Origin: Pelosinus fermentans DSM 17108
GTDB taxonomy: Bacteria > Bacillota > Negativicutes > DSM-13327
Length of the DNA: 64,000 nucleotides
Direction of reading: 5' to 3'
NCBI RefSeq assembly: GCF_000271485.2
Contig: NZ_AKVN02000001.1
Span: 1,926,001 to 1,990,000, forward strand
Positions 20,103 to 28,380 of the stretch are shown here, piece after piece (the stretch's first letter is position 1; every line of letters starts with the position of its first letter). The notes under the pieces were generated by a model that saw only the letters and a program-made list of their open reading frames with translations, had not been told where the DNA came from and did no database searches. The translations under genes and the position numbers were made by a program.

Positions 20103-20204
20103 TTGAATAACAGTGAATGGAAAGGTCATCCGATTGTACTCTTTACTGGAGTGTTAGTATTATATACGTTAGGTAATTCAATCCTTTCATTATTTAATAT
20201 TTAG
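20103..20204 (+). CDS. Small membrane protein, 33 aa
   Basis: A TTG start preceded by GAGGTGGG opens 33 codons ending in TAG; an in-frame ATG at 20085 without a good ribosome-binding site is the alternative (39 aa). The N terminus is polar (NNSEWKGHP) and is followed by one hydrophobic helix (IVLFTGVLVLYTLGNSILSLF). It lies 49 bp after the 28-aa gene, and a terminator follows at 20273, so the pair forms a compact unit. Function unknown. Confidence 0.5.
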   Translation: MNNSEWKGHPIVLFTGVLVLYTLGNSILSLFNI

Positions 20205-20272
20205 TGTTCTTGTATCACATTTCGTGACTTTTACTTGGTAATTGTTACTATAAGTTGAATACGAGAAAATGT

Positions 20273-20300
20273 AATCGCTCTTTGAAGAGCGATTTTTTTT
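20273..20300 (+). terminator. Rho-independent terminator of the small-protein unit
   Basis: Stem AATCGCTCT/AGAGCGATT with a 3-4-nt loop and eight Ts. Confidence 0.85.
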
Positions 20301-20400
20301 AGTATAAAATTAATTTTGCAAAAAATAGTATAGTTATTTGTATATTTAAAAATAAAAAAGGATACAGTAGAAGTATCTTTAAAATAAGAAGGTGATAAAA

Positions 20401-20649
20401 ATGATATGGTTCTTAGTTGTCGGAATCGTCTCTGGATGGTTAGCTGGGGTGGTTTCCCGAGGAGGTGGATTTGGTTTATGGGGCGATTTAATAACGGGCA
20501 TTATAGGTGCTTACGTTGGTGGTTTCTTATTTAACATGATGGGTATATCTGCATATGGGATGATTGGTTCTATTGTTGTAAGTACGATAGGAGCTGTTGT
20601 ATTTCTATGGGTATTGCGGATGTTTACTCGCAACAAAACAGCTGCGTAA
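20401..20649 (+). CDS. GlsB/YeaQ/YmgE family membrane protein
   Basis: An 82-aa protein with three glycine-rich hydrophobic helices. The start MIWFLVVGIVSGWLAG, then RGGGFGLWGDLITGIIGAYVGGFLF and the helix GSIVVSTIGAVVFLWVLR match the transglycosylase-associated or stress-response membrane family (Pfam Transgly_assoc). These proteins sit in the cytoplasmic membrane and are commonly stress-induced; a molecular activity is not established. AAGGTG before ATG 20401 decides the start over GTG 20392. It is flanked by terminators on both sides and so is monocistronic. Confidence 0.9.
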   Translation: MIWFLVVGIVSGWLAGVVSRGGGFGLWGDLITGIIGAYVGGFLFNMMGISAYGMIGSIVVSTIGAVVFLWVLRMFTRNKTAA

Positions 20650-20674
20650 GCGATTTTTAGCAGCATGGTCTTGT

Positions 20675-20716
20675 GCCGTCAACCACCTCTTTGAGGGGAA
20701 GACGGCTTCTTTCATT
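20675..20716 (+). terminator. Terminator after the GlsB-like gene
   Basis: GCCGTC/GACGGC outer stem with an inner CCTC/GAGG stem, followed by a T-rich stretch. Confidence 0.65.
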
Positions 20717-20730
20717 TAAAATACCATATT

Positions 20731-20758
20731 GAAAAATGCCCAAGCTTGTCGCTTGGGC
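20731..20758 (-). terminator. Terminator of the His-rich small gene
   Basis: A strong 8-bp stem GCCCAAGC/GCTTGGGC, loop TTGTC, followed on the reverse strand by ATTTTTC. Confidence 0.75.
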
Positions 20759-20771
20759 AAAGGATTAGGTG

Positions 20772-20912
20772 TTAATGGTATTTTAAACGCCGAAGTAGTT
20801 TGGAACCAAGATACACAAGCGCGCCAGCAGTCAAAGCCATACCTAGTTTTGATCCCATCATATCTTCCATCATATGGGATTTTCTATTGTGATGCCAATG
20901 ATGACGAAACAT
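20772..20912 (-). CDS. His/Met-rich small protein, 46 aa
   Basis: The reverse strand has ATG 20912 preceded by GAGGGGGTG, a 46-codon frame and TAA, then a strong terminator 14 bp on. The N terminus is rich in His and Met (FRHHWHHNRKSHMMEDMM), followed by one hydrophobic segment (LGMALTAGALVYLGSKLL) and a basic end RRLKYH. The composition suggests a metal-binding, membrane-associated microprotein, but I know no family. Gene-like signals (ribosome-binding site, terminator) on this strand argue that it, and not the opposite-strand frame, is real. Confidence 0.6.
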   Translation of the reverse strand: MFRHHWHHNRKSHMMEDMMGSKLGMALTAGALVYLGSKLLRRLKYH

Positions 20913-21037
20913 AATTAACACCCCCTCAAAATATAGTTTTTCCTTTATGTATAATGAAATGCTAAGTAATATATGGAATGTTTAATCATGGTCCTGGATA
21001 ATTTAAGAAATTGTCTTTTGATTTAAAAGAGGGATTC

Positions 21038-21066
21038 TTGACAAAATGAGAAGATGCGCTTATACT
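21038..21066 (+). promoter_or_regulatory. Sigma-A-type promoter of the 162-aa secreted protein gene
   Basis: TTGACA (21038-21043), 17-bp spacer, TATACT (21061-21066), about 55 bp upstream of the start codon. Confidence 0.8.
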
Positions 21067-21126
21067 TTCTTCGTAAATAGGATTGTTTTGTTACTTCATA
21101 TAGTAGGTCAGTAAAAGGAGATTATC

Positions 21127-21615
21127 ATGATGCATTGGAGGTCTTTTACAGCTGGAGCCATGTTGGTGCTTTTACTTATGGCAGGCAGCGATTTATTTTT
21201 TATAGGACAAAAAGAGACTTCATCCCACTCTTCCATGGAACAGGCGGAGACAGCGATTCCTTATGACGCAGTAACAATTACGCCATTGCGCGTGATGTAC
21301 GGTAAAGAAGTACCTTTTGAGGGTAAGGCGGAACTACGGCAAGCCATAGCAGGAAAGTTGGCACAAAAAATAATAGTTGTTAATTTTCAGGCATCTGGTG
21401 AGCATGCTGATAAATCAAAGATTAACATTGTGTGGGAGAATGGTGAAGTTGAAACTATTTATCCTGGAACAAAGGATCGAATTTTTCCTCCTGAAAAAAG
21501 AGCGGCGCAAATCACTGTCGTAGGGTATAGTGTGCGTGAAAGACGTATTTTCCAAGATTCAAATCGTAAAGGTAATTTGAGTTGGGAGATTCATTACGAA
21601 CCAGTAGAATTGTAA
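21127..21615 (+). CDS. Hypothetical membrane-anchored or exported protein, 162 aa
   Basis: The start (ATG 21127 or 21130) follows AAAGGAG. An N-terminal hydrophobic segment (TAGAMLVLLLMAGSDLFFIG) is followed by a polar region of about 130 residues with no recognised domain. Conspicuous parts are PLRVMYGKEVPFEGKAELRQAI and the Glu/Lys-rich strands after it, suggesting a small beta-rich extracytoplasmic domain. There is no lipobox. It has its own near-consensus promoter and a terminator at 21653, so it is expressed alone. Function unknown. Confidence 0.75.
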   Translation: MMHWRSFTAGAMLVLLLMAGSDLFFIGQKETSSHSSMEQAETAIPYDAVTITPLRVMYGKEVPFEGKAELRQAIAGKLAQKIIVVNFQASGEHADKSKINIVWENGEVETIYPGTKDRIFPPEKRAAQITVVGYSVRERRIFQDSNRKGNLSWEIHYEPVEL

Positions 21616-21652
21616 GCGATAAATTGGCAACTGGATAAGAGTAGCTTTTTGG

Positions 21653-21683
21653 CCTCTGCTTAATTTGAATAGAGGATTTTTTT
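21653..21683 (+). terminator. Terminator after the 162-aa gene
   Basis: CCTCT/AGAGG stem with a 13-nt loop and a run of seven Ts. Confidence 0.6.
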
Positions 21684-21777
21684 CTTCAGCCTGATGAAGG
21701 AAAAATTAAGGTAATGGCGAAAATTAGGAATATGCTTTACTCTACAAAGCTCTATTTATAAGAGGAGGTCATATACT

Positions 21778-22011
21778 GTGAAAATTATAGGTATAACCAA
21801 TGTAGACAAGTTTTTAGCAGTTCTTGACAAATGTCAGGGGAAAATTGAATTGGTGACATCTGAGGGTGATCGTTTAAATTTAAGGTCAAAACTGTGCCAG
21901 TATCTAGCATTATCAAAAATCTTTAGTGAAGCCAAAATAGATGAAATTGAAATTATTACATCTGAACCAGAGGATGCAAAATTACTTTTGGAATATTTAA
22001 TAAGAGGATAA
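21778..22011 (+). CDS. Conserved hypothetical protein, 77 aa
   Basis: A GTG start follows AGAGGAGG. The small soluble protein has an alternating beta/alpha pattern (MKIIGITNVDKFLAVLDKCQ, then KIELVTSEGDRLNLRSKLCQYLALSKIF and EIEIITSEPEDAKLLLEYLI). I recall similar short proteins in clostridial-type genomes, sometimes labelled 'polya polymerase' by error propagation, but I cannot name a function. It is flanked by terminators and is likely a single-gene unit. Confidence 0.75.
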   Translation: MKIIGITNVDKFLAVLDKCQGKIELVTSEGDRLNLRSKLCQYLALSKIFSEAKIDEIEIITSEPEDAKLLLEYLIRG

Positions 22012-22018
22012 CTATTTT

Positions 22019-22059
22019 AGGCTAGAGGGAAGTTTTGCAACGTTCCTTTAGCCTTTTTA
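22019..22059 (+). terminator. Terminator after the 77-aa gene
   Basis: AGGCTA/TAGCCT outer stem with inner GGGAA/TTCC pairing, followed by five Ts. Confidence 0.8.
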
Positions 22060-22153
22060 GTGATGTTAACAGATAAAAAATTCCAATGAAGTATATTTTC
22101 TAATGAAGAGTGAGGTTATAACTATAAAGAATCCTTAAAAACAAGAGGAGAAT

Positions 22154-23434
22154 ATGATGTTATCACAACAAGCCTGGATTGCTTTAATTGTATTTCTTAT
22201 TGCTTATGTAGTTATTATTTCAGAGAAAATTCATAGAACAAAAATTGCACTGATGGGTGGGATACTTGTTCTATTCTTTAATATCATGTCTCAAGAAGAA
22301 GCAATTAAGAGCATTGATTTTAATACAATAGGCCTTTTAGTGGGAATGATGATCATTGTTGCTGTTACCAGCAAAACAGGTCTATTTCAATATGTGGCTG
22401 TAAAGTCTGCCAAAATGGTGGGCGGTGATCCAATGAAGATTTTAGTGGTTTTTTTCGGTCTTACAGCAATTTGCTCCGCTCTTTTGGATAATGTAACAAC
22501 TGTTTTGTTATTTACTAGTGTTACTTTTGCCATTAGTGATTTATTGCAAATCAATCCAATTCCTTATCTTATCACAGAAATAATAGCATCCAATATTGGC
22601 GGTACAGCGACGTTGATTGGTGACCCGCCCAATATTATGATCGGAAGTGCTACTGGTTTAGGATTTAACGACTTTGCTGTGAACTTGTTTATACCGACTT
22701 TCATTATTGGTATTGTGACTTGCTTCATACTATTTTTGTTATATCGAAATCAGATGAACATTTCTGTGCAGCAGAAACAGCGCATCATGACTTTAGAGGA
22801 ATCATCATTTCTAATTGATATCCCTTTAATGAAAAAGTGTATTGTAATTATGTGCTTGACAATTATTGGATTTGCAGTACATCAAATACTTCATTTACAT
22901 TCAGCTACGATAGCAATGGCTGGTGCTGCTGTGTTATTAATTATAGGAAGACTGGAGCCAGAAGAGGTTTTTAAAGAGATAGAATGGAATACAATTTTCT
23001 TCTTTATTGGTTTATTTATATTAGTAGGGGGACTTGAAGTTACAGGTATTATAGATCTAGTAGCTCGTTGGGCAATGACTGTGACTGAGGGAAACATCCT
23101 TTTAATGCACGTTCTTATTCTCTGGTTATCCGCTATAGGATCAGCATTTGTTGATAATATTCCTTTTGTAGCGACTATGATCCCTTTGATAAAATCCATG
23201 GGGGAAATCGGTGGTATAGATGTGACTTCCTTATGGTGGACCTTATCTTTGGGAGCTTGTCTTGGAGGAAATGGCACATTAATTGGCGCATCCGCCAATG
23301 TGGTAGTATCTAGTTTGGCAGCAGCTCATGGGCGGCCCATATCTTTTGTTGGCTATATGAAAATTGCATTTCCTCTCATGATTGTATCGATTTTAATTTC
23401 AAATATCTATATTTATGTAGCGTATTTACGCTAA
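22154..23434 (+). CDS. ArsB/NhaD-superfamily ion transporter
   Basis: A 426-aa integral membrane protein with about 11-12 hydrophobic segments and the internal two-fold repeat of the ion transporter superfamily. Family signatures are SALLDNVTTVLL, IGGTATLIGDPPNIMIG in the first half, and SAFVDNIPFVATMIPL plus GGNGTLIGASANVV in the second half. This pattern is shared by ArsB-like permeases, NhaD and the P-protein group, so the ion (Na+/H+, arsenite or an organic anion) cannot be fixed. A close paralogue is encoded at 42472-43758. AGAGGAG precedes the start. It lies upstream of the two-component genes but is separated from them by about 350 bp. Confidence 0.85.
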   Translation: MMLSQQAWIALIVFLIAYVVIISEKIHRTKIALMGGILVLFFNIMSQEEAIKSIDFNTIGLLVGMMIIVAVTSKTGLFQYVAVKSAKMVGGDPMKILVVFFGLTAICSALLDNVTTVLLFTSVTFAISDLLQINPIPYLITEIIASNIGGTATLIGDPPNIMIGSATGLGFNDFAVNLFIPTFIIGIVTCFILFLLYRNQMNISVQQKQRIMTLEESSFLIDIPLMKKCIVIMCLTIIGFAVHQILHLHSATIAMAGAAVLLIIGRLEPEEVFKEIEWNTIFFFIGLFILVGGLEVTGIIDLVARWAMTVTEGNILLMHVLILWLSAIGSAFVDNIPFVATMIPLIKSMGEIGGIDVTSLWWTLSLGACLGGNGTLIGASANVVVSSLAAAHGRPISFVGYMKIAFPLMIVSILISNIYIYVAYLR

Positions 23435-23656
23435 TACATGTTTCTCTGAAAATTATAAAAAATCTATGATTAACTTTAAAATAATGGCAGGAATTTAATG
23501 ATGTGTAATAGAAGCATATAAGAAATCATAGTTTACTTGTGAAAGTATAATAAGTCGCTGAACTCTACGTTGTGAGAATGTGTCGCTACATAGATAAGGC
23601 TTTGAACAGAATATGGTGCTATTTTTCTACTATGAGGAGAGAATAGGCGTTTAAAG
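23435..23656. other. Intergenic region without a recognised feature
   Basis: About 220 bp between the transporter and the hairpin preceding the histidine kinase. A TATAAT at 23546-23551 lacks a good -35. I see no operon-specific operator here. Confidence 0.4.
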
Positions 23657-23692
23657 GTGGAGTCTGTCAAAACAGGCTCCACTTTACTTTTT
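23657..23692 (+). terminator. GGAGYCTGTCA-type hairpin upstream of the histidine kinase
   Basis: GTGGAGTCTG and CAGGCTCCAC form a stem followed by a T-rich tract with a run of six Ts. Similar hairpins lie at 31615 and 42320, each 100-150 bp upstream of a start codon. It can be a terminator for upstream transcription or a leader attenuator. Confidence 0.6.
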
Positions 23693-23781
23693 TGTCTTTT
23701 TACAAAAAATTCCTTATTATTAAGATCATTCCTTTATTGTGGAGAACAATTTGTGAAAAGATAGCGAAAGGTGAGGATTAC

Positions 23782-25392
23782 ATGAGGACGAAGAAGTCTT
23801 TATTTAGTTTGCAAACTAAGATTGCAGTACTTGCATGTATTGTGGTTGCTTTTGCGTTATTAGTGGCAGATGTTATTATAAATGCTAAAATTTCTGAGAA
23901 TGCCCAAACTGAAGCATCGAATGAAGCAATTGAAATTGCTCGAATTGTTGCCAATTCTGCTGTTGTGATTGAGGGACTAAGCGGGAAGCGTGATGAAAAA
24001 CACATCCAGAACTTTACCGAAAAAACCCTTAGTATTAGTGATGTTCGATTTATTACCGTGATGGATATGAACAGGGTGAGAAAGTCTCATCCAACTGCAA
24101 GTAAAATCGGAGAGTATTATGAAGAAGATGATGCGGATCCTGTGTTTGAAGGGAGAGAAAACACTTCTATTAATCAAGGGTCATTAGGAACCTCTTTGCG
24201 TGCTTTATCTCCTGTATTTGATGAAGATGGCAGGCAGATAGGAGTGGTACTTGTAGGAATTATGGTGGAAAGTGTGCAAGCTGCAATTGATGATAGTCGG
24301 GCAGGTATCTATATTGGTGTTGGAGTCGGAATGTTAGTAGGAGTGCTGGGGGCATTACTATTGGCTAGAAATATAAAGAAAATTCTATTTGGATTGGAAC
24401 CTTCTGCTATTGCAAAAATATTTGAGGAACGCAGCGCTATGCTGCAATCTGTGCGTGAAGGGATATTGGCTGTTGATCAAGAATCGCGCATGACCATTGC
24501 TAATGAGGAGGCCATCAGGCTTTTTCAGCAAGCAGGTATAGAGGGGGATCCTATCGGCAAAAAGGTGGATGAATATGTACCTAATACAAGATTGCAAAAT
24601 ATTTTAAAAACAGGAGAAGCAGAGTTAGATCAGGAGCAGGATCTAAATGGAACCATAATTTTGGCAAATCGTATTCCTGTAATAGTAGATGGGGAGATCG
24701 TAGGAGCGATTGCCACCTTTCGTGATAAAACAGAAATTCGGCAGTTAGCAGAAAAACTTACGGGTGTTAGAATTTATGCTGAAGCATTACGATCTCAGAC
24801 TCATGAATTTATGAATAAATTGCATGTTATTCTCGGAATGATTCGTATGGGATACTATGAACGATTGACCCAATATGTAAGTGGAATTGCCCACCAGTAT
24901 CAATTGGAAGTTGGATTTGTAGTGAAAAAAATAAAGGATCCTGTATTAGCCGGATTTCTGCTAGGAAAGCTCAGTTTAGCCAGAGAAGCTGGTGTAGAGA
25001 TGAAATTAACGGAATCTAGTTTTTTACCTGAACCGGATCAACCTGAAATCGTTCATGAATTAATCACTATAATCGGCAATCTAATCAATAATGCGCTAGA
25101 TGCCGTAGAGAAATCAATAACAAAAGAGATTGGAATTGATTTTTCCCATATGAACAATGTTCTGACAATCGAAGTGAGTGATTCCGGGATGGGAATGGAT
25201 GAAGAAGTAAAACAAAATATCTTTAGTAAAGGGTATTCGACTAAGGGAGAAGATCGAGGGCTTGGATTATATCTCATTCAGAGAAGTCTAGAACGCCTAG
25301 GCGGAGAAATCAATGTGATATCAAATGTTAGTAAGGGAACTTTGTTTAGGGTGACTGTACTTTACTGGAGTAAGGAGGGATACATTGATTAA
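23782..25392 (+). CDS. CitA/DcuS-type sensor histidine kinase
   Basis: A 536-aa membrane sensor. TM1 is at about 14-35, an extracytoplasmic PDC sensor at 36-172 has the carboxylate-sensor pattern R-x-SHP...IG (RKSHPTASKIG at 100-110), and TM2 is at 175-196. A cytoplasmic PAS domain (about 215-320) follows, then the SpoOB-like dimerisation helix with phospho-acceptor His341 (QTHEFMNKLH), and an ATPase domain with N box GNLINNALDAV at 432-442 and DSGMGMDEEV. This class responds to citrate or C4-dicarboxylates outside the cell. ATG 23782 follows AAAGGTGAGG; the longer frame upstream is unsupported. It overlaps its regulator gene and precedes the decarboxylase modules, so succinate or a related acid is a sensible ligand. 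Confidence 0.9.
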   Translation: MRTKKSLFSLQTKIAVLACIVVAFALLVADVIINAKISENAQTEASNEAIEIARIVANSAVVIEGLSGKRDEKHIQNFTEKTLSISDVRFITVMDMNRVRKSHPTASKIGEYYEEDDADPVFEGRENTSINQGSLGTSLRALSPVFDEDGRQIGVVLVGIMVESVQAAIDDSRAGIYIGVGVGMLVGVLGALLLARNIKKILFGLEPSAIAKIFEERSAMLQSVREGILAVDQESRMTIANEEAIRLFQQAGIEGDPIGKKVDEYVPNTRLQNILKTGEAELDQEQDLNGTIILANRIPVIVDGEIVGAIATFRDKTEIRQLAEKLTGVRIYAEALRSQTHEFMNKLHVILGMIRMGYYERLTQYVSGIAHQYQLEVGFVVKKIKDPVLAGFLLGKLSLAREAGVEMKLTESSFLPEPDQPEIVHELITIIGNLINNALDAVEKSITKEIGIDFSHMNNVLTIEVSDSGMGMDEEVKQNIFSKGYSTKGEDRGLGLYLIQRSLERLGGEINVISNVSKGTLFRVTVLYWSKEGYID

Positions 25393-26086
25393 GGTAATGA
25401 TTGTGGAAGATGATCCTATGGTGGCAGAATTCAACAAATGTTATTTGGAATTAGTAGAAGGATTTACGTTGCAGGCGTTAGTCCATTCTGCCGATGAAGC
25501 ATTTAGTGTATTGGATCAAACTGAAATTGACTTAATTATGTTAGATATCTTTATGCCAGGTATGAATGGCTTAGATTTTTTAATTAATCTAAGGCAGCAG
25601 GGAAAAAGTGCGGATGTGATTGTTATTTCAGCTGCTTGTGATAACAATCATATCAAAAAGGCATTGCAATTTGGAGCCGTTGATTATATCATCAAGCCTT
25701 TTCAATTTGAGCGTTTAAATTCAGCATTACTGGGATATAAGGGACTGGTGGGTTTAATGGAACAAGATGTACTCAATCAGGTGGAGCTGGATCAGTGTAT
25801 ATTATATAAGGAGCAGTCTGTTGCTGCCAAATTGCCCAAAGGCGTTGATAGAAATACGCTAAATGTTATATGGGAGAAAATACAAGAATTAGGTCAGAGT
25901 CCTTTTTCTACGGAAGAAATAGCTAACCAAATCGGCGTTTCTCGGGTTTCAATGCGCAAATACTTAGAATTTTTAAAGCAAATAGGCTCTTTAAAATTGG
26001 AGCTTATCTATGGAACAGTTGGGAGACCAATTTATAAATATAGATGCATTCATACAATGAATAATTTTATACATCGTTATTTATAG
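25385..26086 (+). CDS. CitB/DcuR-type response regulator
   Basis: A 233-aa protein with a receiver domain (residues 1-120: Asp9/Asp10, phospho-acceptor Asp54 in LIMLDIFMPGMNG, Lys104 in IIKPF) and a C-terminal helix-turn-helix of the CitB/DcuR type (FSTEEIANQIGVSRVSMRKYLEFL). TTG 25385 follows GGAGGG and overlaps the kinase gene by 8 bp, so kinase and regulator are co-translated. It should activate carboxylate uptake and decarboxylation genes; the directly repeated AT-rich sites at 26241-26288 before mmdA are candidate targets. Confidence 0.9.
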   Translation: MIKVMIVEDDPMVAEFNKCYLELVEGFTLQALVHSADEAFSVLDQTEIDLIMLDIFMPGMNGLDFLINLRQQGKSADVIVISAACDNNHIKKALQFGAVDYIIKPFQFERLNSALLGYKGLVGLMEQDVLNQVELDQCILYKEQSVAAKLPKGVDRNTLNVIWEKIQELGQSPFSTEEIANQIGVSRVSMRKYLEFLKQIGSLKLELIYGTVGRPIYKYRCIHTMNNFIHRYL

Positions 26087-26141
26087 TTCTGTATCTTGGT
26101 ATCATTTAACAATAAAAATTTGATTATCAAATCCTAATTAG

Positions 26142-26168
26142 AATCGGCCGAAAGGTCGGTTTTTTTTA
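26142..26168 (+). terminator. Terminator of the two-component operon
   Basis: AATCGGCC/GGTCGGTT stem with a GAAA tetraloop and eight Ts. Confidence 0.9.
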
Positions 26169-26240
26169 TAATACTAGCATATAAGTTCTTCTGGTTCAAA
26201 ACGGTTATGTTTTAAAGGACGTGCAGTGTTGTTCGTGGTT

Positions 26241-26288
26241 ACTTTAATTACTAAAATAACTTTAATTACAAAGTTGTTTATAAAGTTG
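26241..26288. promoter_or_regulatory. Direct AT-rich repeats, candidate CitB/DcuR operator
   Basis: ACTTTAATTAC occurs at 26241-26251 and 26259-26269, followed by AAAGTTG at 26270 and 26282. The repeats lie immediately upstream of a possible TTGGAT (26286-26291)/TTATAT (26309-26314) promoter of the first mmd operon. Binding by the adjacent response regulator is inferred. Confidence 0.4.
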
Positions 26289-26420
26289 GATTATATATTA
26301 AATTATCATTATATTTTGTATATTTAAATTGCTTCATTAATATAGCAATCATCTAATGTAAAAATAAAAAGGAGGTCGCTGTTTGTATTCAGGAGTAAAA
26401 AGATATGTGGAGGTGTAACA

Positions 26421-27950
26421 TTGTCTACAACACTTGAGAAGCTCGATGATATGAATAAACGAACCCAGAAAGTTATGGTGGGCGGTGGTACGAAACGTAT
26501 TGATAAACAACATGCTTTAGGAAAAATGACTGCTCGTGAGCGTATTGAAAAGTTACTTGATGTTAATTCCTTTATGGAACTTGATCGTTTTGTGACACAT
26601 CGCTGTACTAATTTTGGCATGGAGAAAGAAGAAGCTCCAGGTGAAGGTGTTGTAACAGGCTATGGCACCATTGATGGCCGCCTAGTTTATGTATTTGCTC
26701 AAGATTTTACTGTAGTTGGCGGATCTCTTGGTGAAATGCATGCAGCAAAGATTTGTAAAGTACAAGAACTGGCTATGAAGATGGGAGTACCGATCATTGG
26801 TATTAATGATTCAGGCGGTGCAAGGATCCAGGAAGCTGTGGATGCATTATCGGGTTACGGCAAGATCTTCTATAAAAATACCTTGGCTTCTGGGGTTATT
26901 CCGCAAATTTCAGCGATAATGGGGCCTTGTGCTGGAGGTGCCGTATATTCTCCTGCTTTAACTGATTTTATTTATATGGTAAAAAACACGAGTCAAATGT
27001 TCATTACAGGTCCTCAAGTAATCAAAACAGTAACTGGTGAAGAAGTAAGCGCAGAAGAACTAGGTGGAGCCATGACTCATAATGCTACATCAGGAGTGGC
27101 TCATTTCATTGCAGAAAACGATACGGATTGCTTAGAGCAAATCCGCAGGCTTATCAGTTTTCTTCCCAGCAATAATTTAGATGGATCACCGGTCATTGAG
27201 TGTAGTGATGATCCTTCCCGTGTGGAAGAAGAGCTGAATACACTCATTCCTGATCATTCCAACCAGTCCTATGATATGAAAGAAATCATTACTAAGATTG
27301 TAGACAATGGGGACTTTTATGAAGTGCAGCCCTACTATGCAGCCAATTTAATTACCACCTTCGCTCGTTTGGATGGTCAAACCATTGGTATTATTGCCAA
27401 TCAGCCGAAAGTAATGGCAGGATGCCTGGATATTAATGCTTCAGATAAATCTTCCCGATTCATTCGCTTTTGTGATGCATTTAATATTCCCTTGCTAAAT
27501 CTTGTGGATGTACCAGGGTTCTTACCAGGAACGAATCAGGAATATGGCGGCATCATTCGGCATGGGGCAAAAATGCTGTATGCTTACTCTGAAGCGACTG
27601 TACCTAAAGTAACCCTTGTCGTTCGTAAAGCTTATGGTGGTTCCTATCTGGCTATGTGCTCCCGGGATTTAGGAGCCGATCAGGTGATTGCGTGGCCGAC
27701 AGCGGAAATTGCTGTTATGGGACCTGCTGGCGCAGCCAATATTATATTTAAAAAAGATCCGGATATTAAGACAAAAACGGATGAGTACGTAAAGAACTTT
27801 GCTACTCCTTATCAAGCTGCCAAACGTGGTTTTGTCGATATGGTTATTGAGCCGCAAGAAACACGCCCAGTACTGATTAGCACTTTTAGTATGCTTGCTT
27901 CTAAGCGTGAAGGACGTCCTGCCAAGCGGCATGGTAACTTTCCCGTATAA
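26421..27950 (+). CDS. mmdA: Methylmalonyl-CoA decarboxylase alpha subunit (carboxyltransferase), module 1
   Basis: A 509-aa carboxyltransferase of the acyl-CoA carboxylase beta family. It moves CO2 from (S)-methylmalonyl-CoA to biotin on the gamma subunit. The sequence has the crotonase-fold CoA/biotin motifs [49 protein letters not shown] and [24 protein letters not shown] 26421 follows GGAGGTG. It heads an mmdA-D-C-B-DASS operon. The protein is almost identical to the copy at 35880 from residue 213 on, and part of the DNA is identical too. Propionyl-CoA carboxylase is excluded by the downstream Na+-pump subunit; malonyl-CoA as substrate cannot be excluded. Confidence 0.9.
   Translation: MSTTLEKLDDMNKRTQKVMVGGGTKRIDKQHALGKMTARERIEKLLDVNSFMELDRFVTHRCTNFGMEKEEAPGEGVVTGYGTIDGRLVYVFAQDFTVVGGSLGEMHAAKICKVQELAMKMGVPIIGINDSGGARIQEAVDALSGYGKIFYKNTLASGVIPQISAIMGPCAGGAVYSPALTDFIYMVKNTSQMFITGPQVIKTVTGEEVSAEELGGAMTHNATSGVAHFIAENDTDCLEQIRRLISFLPSNNLDGSPVIECSDDPSRVEEELNTLIPDHSNQSYDMKEIITKIVDNGDFYEVQPYYAANLITTFARLDGQTIGIIANQPKVMAGCLDINASDKSSRFIRFCDAFNIPLLNLVDVPGFLPGTNQEYGGIIRHGAKMLYAYSEATVPKVTLVVRKAYGGSYLAMCSRDLGADQVIAWPTAEIAVMGPAGAANIIFKKDPDIKTKTDEYVKNFATPYQAAKRGFVDMVIEPQETRPVLISTFSMLASKREGRPAKRHGNFPV
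27063..27451. repeat. Near-identical tract shared by mmdA copies 1 and 2
   Basis: These 389 bp differ from 36522-36910 at four positions only, and the last 266 bp are identical, while flanking parts of the two genes differ at many synonymous sites. This is a gene-conversion footprint. Confidence 0.8.
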
Positions 27951-27993
27951 AGTTGACACTGCTTAATAAATGAATTAAATGGAGGTGACTTCA

Positions 27994-28350
27994 GTGGGCC
28001 AGCCAATTACGACAAATCCCATATTAATTGCTTTAATTAATATGACGGTGGTTTTTGCTGTTTTGTATGGACTCAGTTTGGTAGTTAGGTTGATTCAAGT
28101 TATTGATCCTACGCAAAAAAAAAAGAGGGAAGAAACAGAATCTAACTCCTTAGTTAAAACGGCAGCGACAGCTACCGAAACAAATGTGCTGCAAGAAGAT
28201 TATGATGAAATGATTATATTATTTACCGCAGCGGTTGCAGCCTATGGATATAGTAATATGCGCGTTGTTTCCATTCGATCGGCGAATGGCAGTACTTGGT
28301 CGCAAGCTGCTCGTATGGAAATGGTAAGTACACGAAATCAGATGAATTAA
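27994..28350 (+). CDS. mmdD: Decarboxylase delta subunit (OadG/MmdD-like), module 1
   Basis: About 118 aa. One N-terminal membrane helix (LIALINMTVVFAVLYGLSLVVRLI) anchors the peripheral subunits to the beta subunit. A Lys/Glu-rich linker follows, then a C-terminal domain (YDEMIILFTAAVAAYGYS...) that resembles the stand-alone MmdE-type protein at 57320. In this module the delta and epsilon functions thus appear fused. GTG 27994 follows GGAGGTGA and matches the start of the second copy (37474). It lies between mmdA and mmdC as in Veillonella. Confidence 0.85.
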   Translation: MGQPITTNPILIALINMTVVFAVLYGLSLVVRLIQVIDPTQKKKREETESNSLVKTAATATETNVLQEDYDEMIILFTAAVAAYGYSNMRVVSIRSANGSTWSQAARMEMVSTRNQMN

Positions 28351-28380
28351 TACATGCATAAAGATTGAGGAGGAAAATAG

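Noticed and set aside
20729-20914. A 61-codon plus-strand frame opposite the His-rich gene
   Set aside because: No ribosome-binding site; it starts in the terminator hairpin. The reverse-strand gene has better signals.
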